From NCBI GenBank assembly GCA_963976395.1, contig CAXBLG010000085.1, forward strand, positions 1-13,946: a stretch of DNA of 13,946 bases, written 5' to 3'. Below are positions 13,154 through 13,946 of this stretch, piece after piece. The position numbers were made by a program, and so were the translations under genes. Below the pieces are notes generated by a model. The model saw only the letters and a program-made list of their open reading frames with translations. It searched no databases and was not told where the DNA came from. Position 1 is the stretch's first letter. Every line of letters begins with the position of its first letter. Source of the DNA: UBA11612 sp963976395 (GTDB lineage Bacteria; Pseudomonadota; Alphaproteobacteria; Rhodospirillales; Rhodospirillaceae).

Positions 13154-13946
13154 TTACAGCCAGCCCGAGCGTTTGAATCGCCAATACAAAACCACACAGG
13201 CGGCGGCGATCAGCCATAGCGCGACAGGATAGCCCCACGCCCATTGCAGTTCGGGCATATCGGCGAAATTCATACCCCATATGCTGGCCAGGCTGGCTGG
13301 TACGGCAAAGATGGCGGCCCATGCCGCGATCTTTTTTGTCACTTCGGTTTCTTCGATGGTGACATTGGCTAGATTAACTTGCATGGCTGAGGCAATGGTG
13401 TCGCGGATGGTATCGATAGAAGCGTTGAGACGGTGCAGATGGTCTGCAACGTCGCGAAAATATTCTTGAGTATGTGAACACACGGCGGGAACCCGGGCGC
13501 CGTGCAGTTTTCCGACTGCATCCATCAATGGCGCCACAGCGTGTTTCATCACATGAACCTTCTGCTTTAGGGCGTATAGGTCCACAATGTTGGTGCGGGC
13601 CGAGCCCTGAGAGAATATTTTCTCTTCAATTTTCTCTAGTTCTGACTCTAACGCATCGACCACGGGAAAATATCGGTCCACCACCGCATCAATAAGCGCA
13701 TAAAGCACAAACCCTGATCCACGTTTTAACAGTTGAGGTTCACGCTCACAGCGGTCACGTACACCCATGAAATCACGCTGACTGCGGTTGCGCACCGAGA
13801 GCACATAATTTGAGCCAACAAAAATATCGACTTCTCCAACATGAAAGTCGTCGTCCACCCGCTCGATAAGATGCACCACGGCAAAAAGGGATTCTCCGTA
13901 CTCCTCCAGCTTTGGTCGCTGGTGCCCATGACTGGCATCTTCAACG
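13154..13946 (-). CDS. corA: CorA-family magnesium/divalent cation channel, N terminus cut by window edge
   Basis: The frame stays open to the window edge, giving about 263 C-terminal residues; the protein continues beyond 13946. The upstream codons read HGHQRPKLEEYGESLFAVVH and then GEVDIFVGSNYVLSVRN, typical of the CorA cytoplasmic funnel, so a GTG start at 13879 would be an artefact. Two C-terminal membrane helices flank the selectivity motif GMN (about 40 residues from the end, WGMNF), followed by MPEL. CorA forms a homopentamer in the inner membrane that lets Mg2+ (also Co2+ and Ni2+) into the cell. The residue before GMN is Trp rather than the usual Tyr/Phe, a mild variation. No regulatory context is visible because the start is outside. 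Confidence 0.93.
   Translation of the reverse strand, partial: VEDASHGHQRPKLEEYGESLFAVVHLIERVDDDFHVGEVDIFVGSNYVLSVRNRSQRDFMGVRDRCEREPQLLKRGSGFVLYALIDAVVDRYFPVVDALESELEKIEEKIFSQGSARTNIVDLYALKQKVHVMKHAVAPLMDAVGKLHGARVPAVCSHTQEYFRDVADHLHRLNASIDTIRDTIASAMQVNLANVTIEETEVTKKIAAWAAIFAVPASLASIWGMNFADMPELQWAWGYPVALWLIAAACVVLYWRFKRSGWL

Noticed and set aside
13154..13879. CorA starting at GTG 13879
   Set aside because: The frame stays open to the window edge and the upstream codons encode the conserved HQRPKLEEYGESLF segment.

Overview
This window looks like chromosomal DNA of an alphaproteobacterium of moderate GC content. The support is an Atm1-type ABC exporter, a MetH/DUF1499 pair, an XRE-S24 repressor of alphaproteobacterial/phage style, and a large two-transmembrane coiled-coil protein with the layout of the pole marker TipN. 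I see no rRNA, tRNA, insertion sequence or CRISPR array. Both ends cut genes: metH on the left and corA on the right, both on the minus strand.

Left part (1-4643). The N-terminal 240 codons of metH are preceded by a structured leader and a DUF1499 gene, all on the minus strand. A 369-bp AT-rich intergenic region follows, with one perfect DnaA box, a 13-bp-spaced TTAA triplet and a possible 17-residue peptide ORF. An acidic EF-hand protein with a degenerate ~23-residue repeat comes next and is closed by a clean intrinsic terminator. The Atm1-family exporter follows after only 43 bp.

Middle part (4656-8418). Two small, translationally coupled minus-strand genes lie under a promoter whose -35 element overlaps a 22-bp palindrome. 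The same palindrome geometry, with one change in the arms, lies in the promoter of the XRE-S24 repressor about 2.9 kb away. The two sites probably define a small regulon. Between them is a two-gene plus-strand operon, pseI (nonulosonic/pseudaminic acid synthase) and a formyltransferase-fold enzyme, joined by an ATGA overlap. This points to sugar modification of a flagellin or surface polysaccharide.

Right part (8419-13946). A ~1000-residue polytopic coiled-coil protein (TipN-like) is followed by a 351-bp AT-rich gap with a CRP-like palindrome. Then comes an alanine-rich lipoprotein that ends in lysine, directly upstream of a secreted YkuD L,D-transpeptidase. That pair resembles the Braun lipoprotein and its peptidoglycan-anchoring enzyme. 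A convergent corA closes the window.

The most interesting observations are the shared operator of the S24 repressor and the small-gene pair, the Lpp/L,D-transpeptidase pairing, the pseudoknot-capable leader of metH, and the EF-hand repeat protein.
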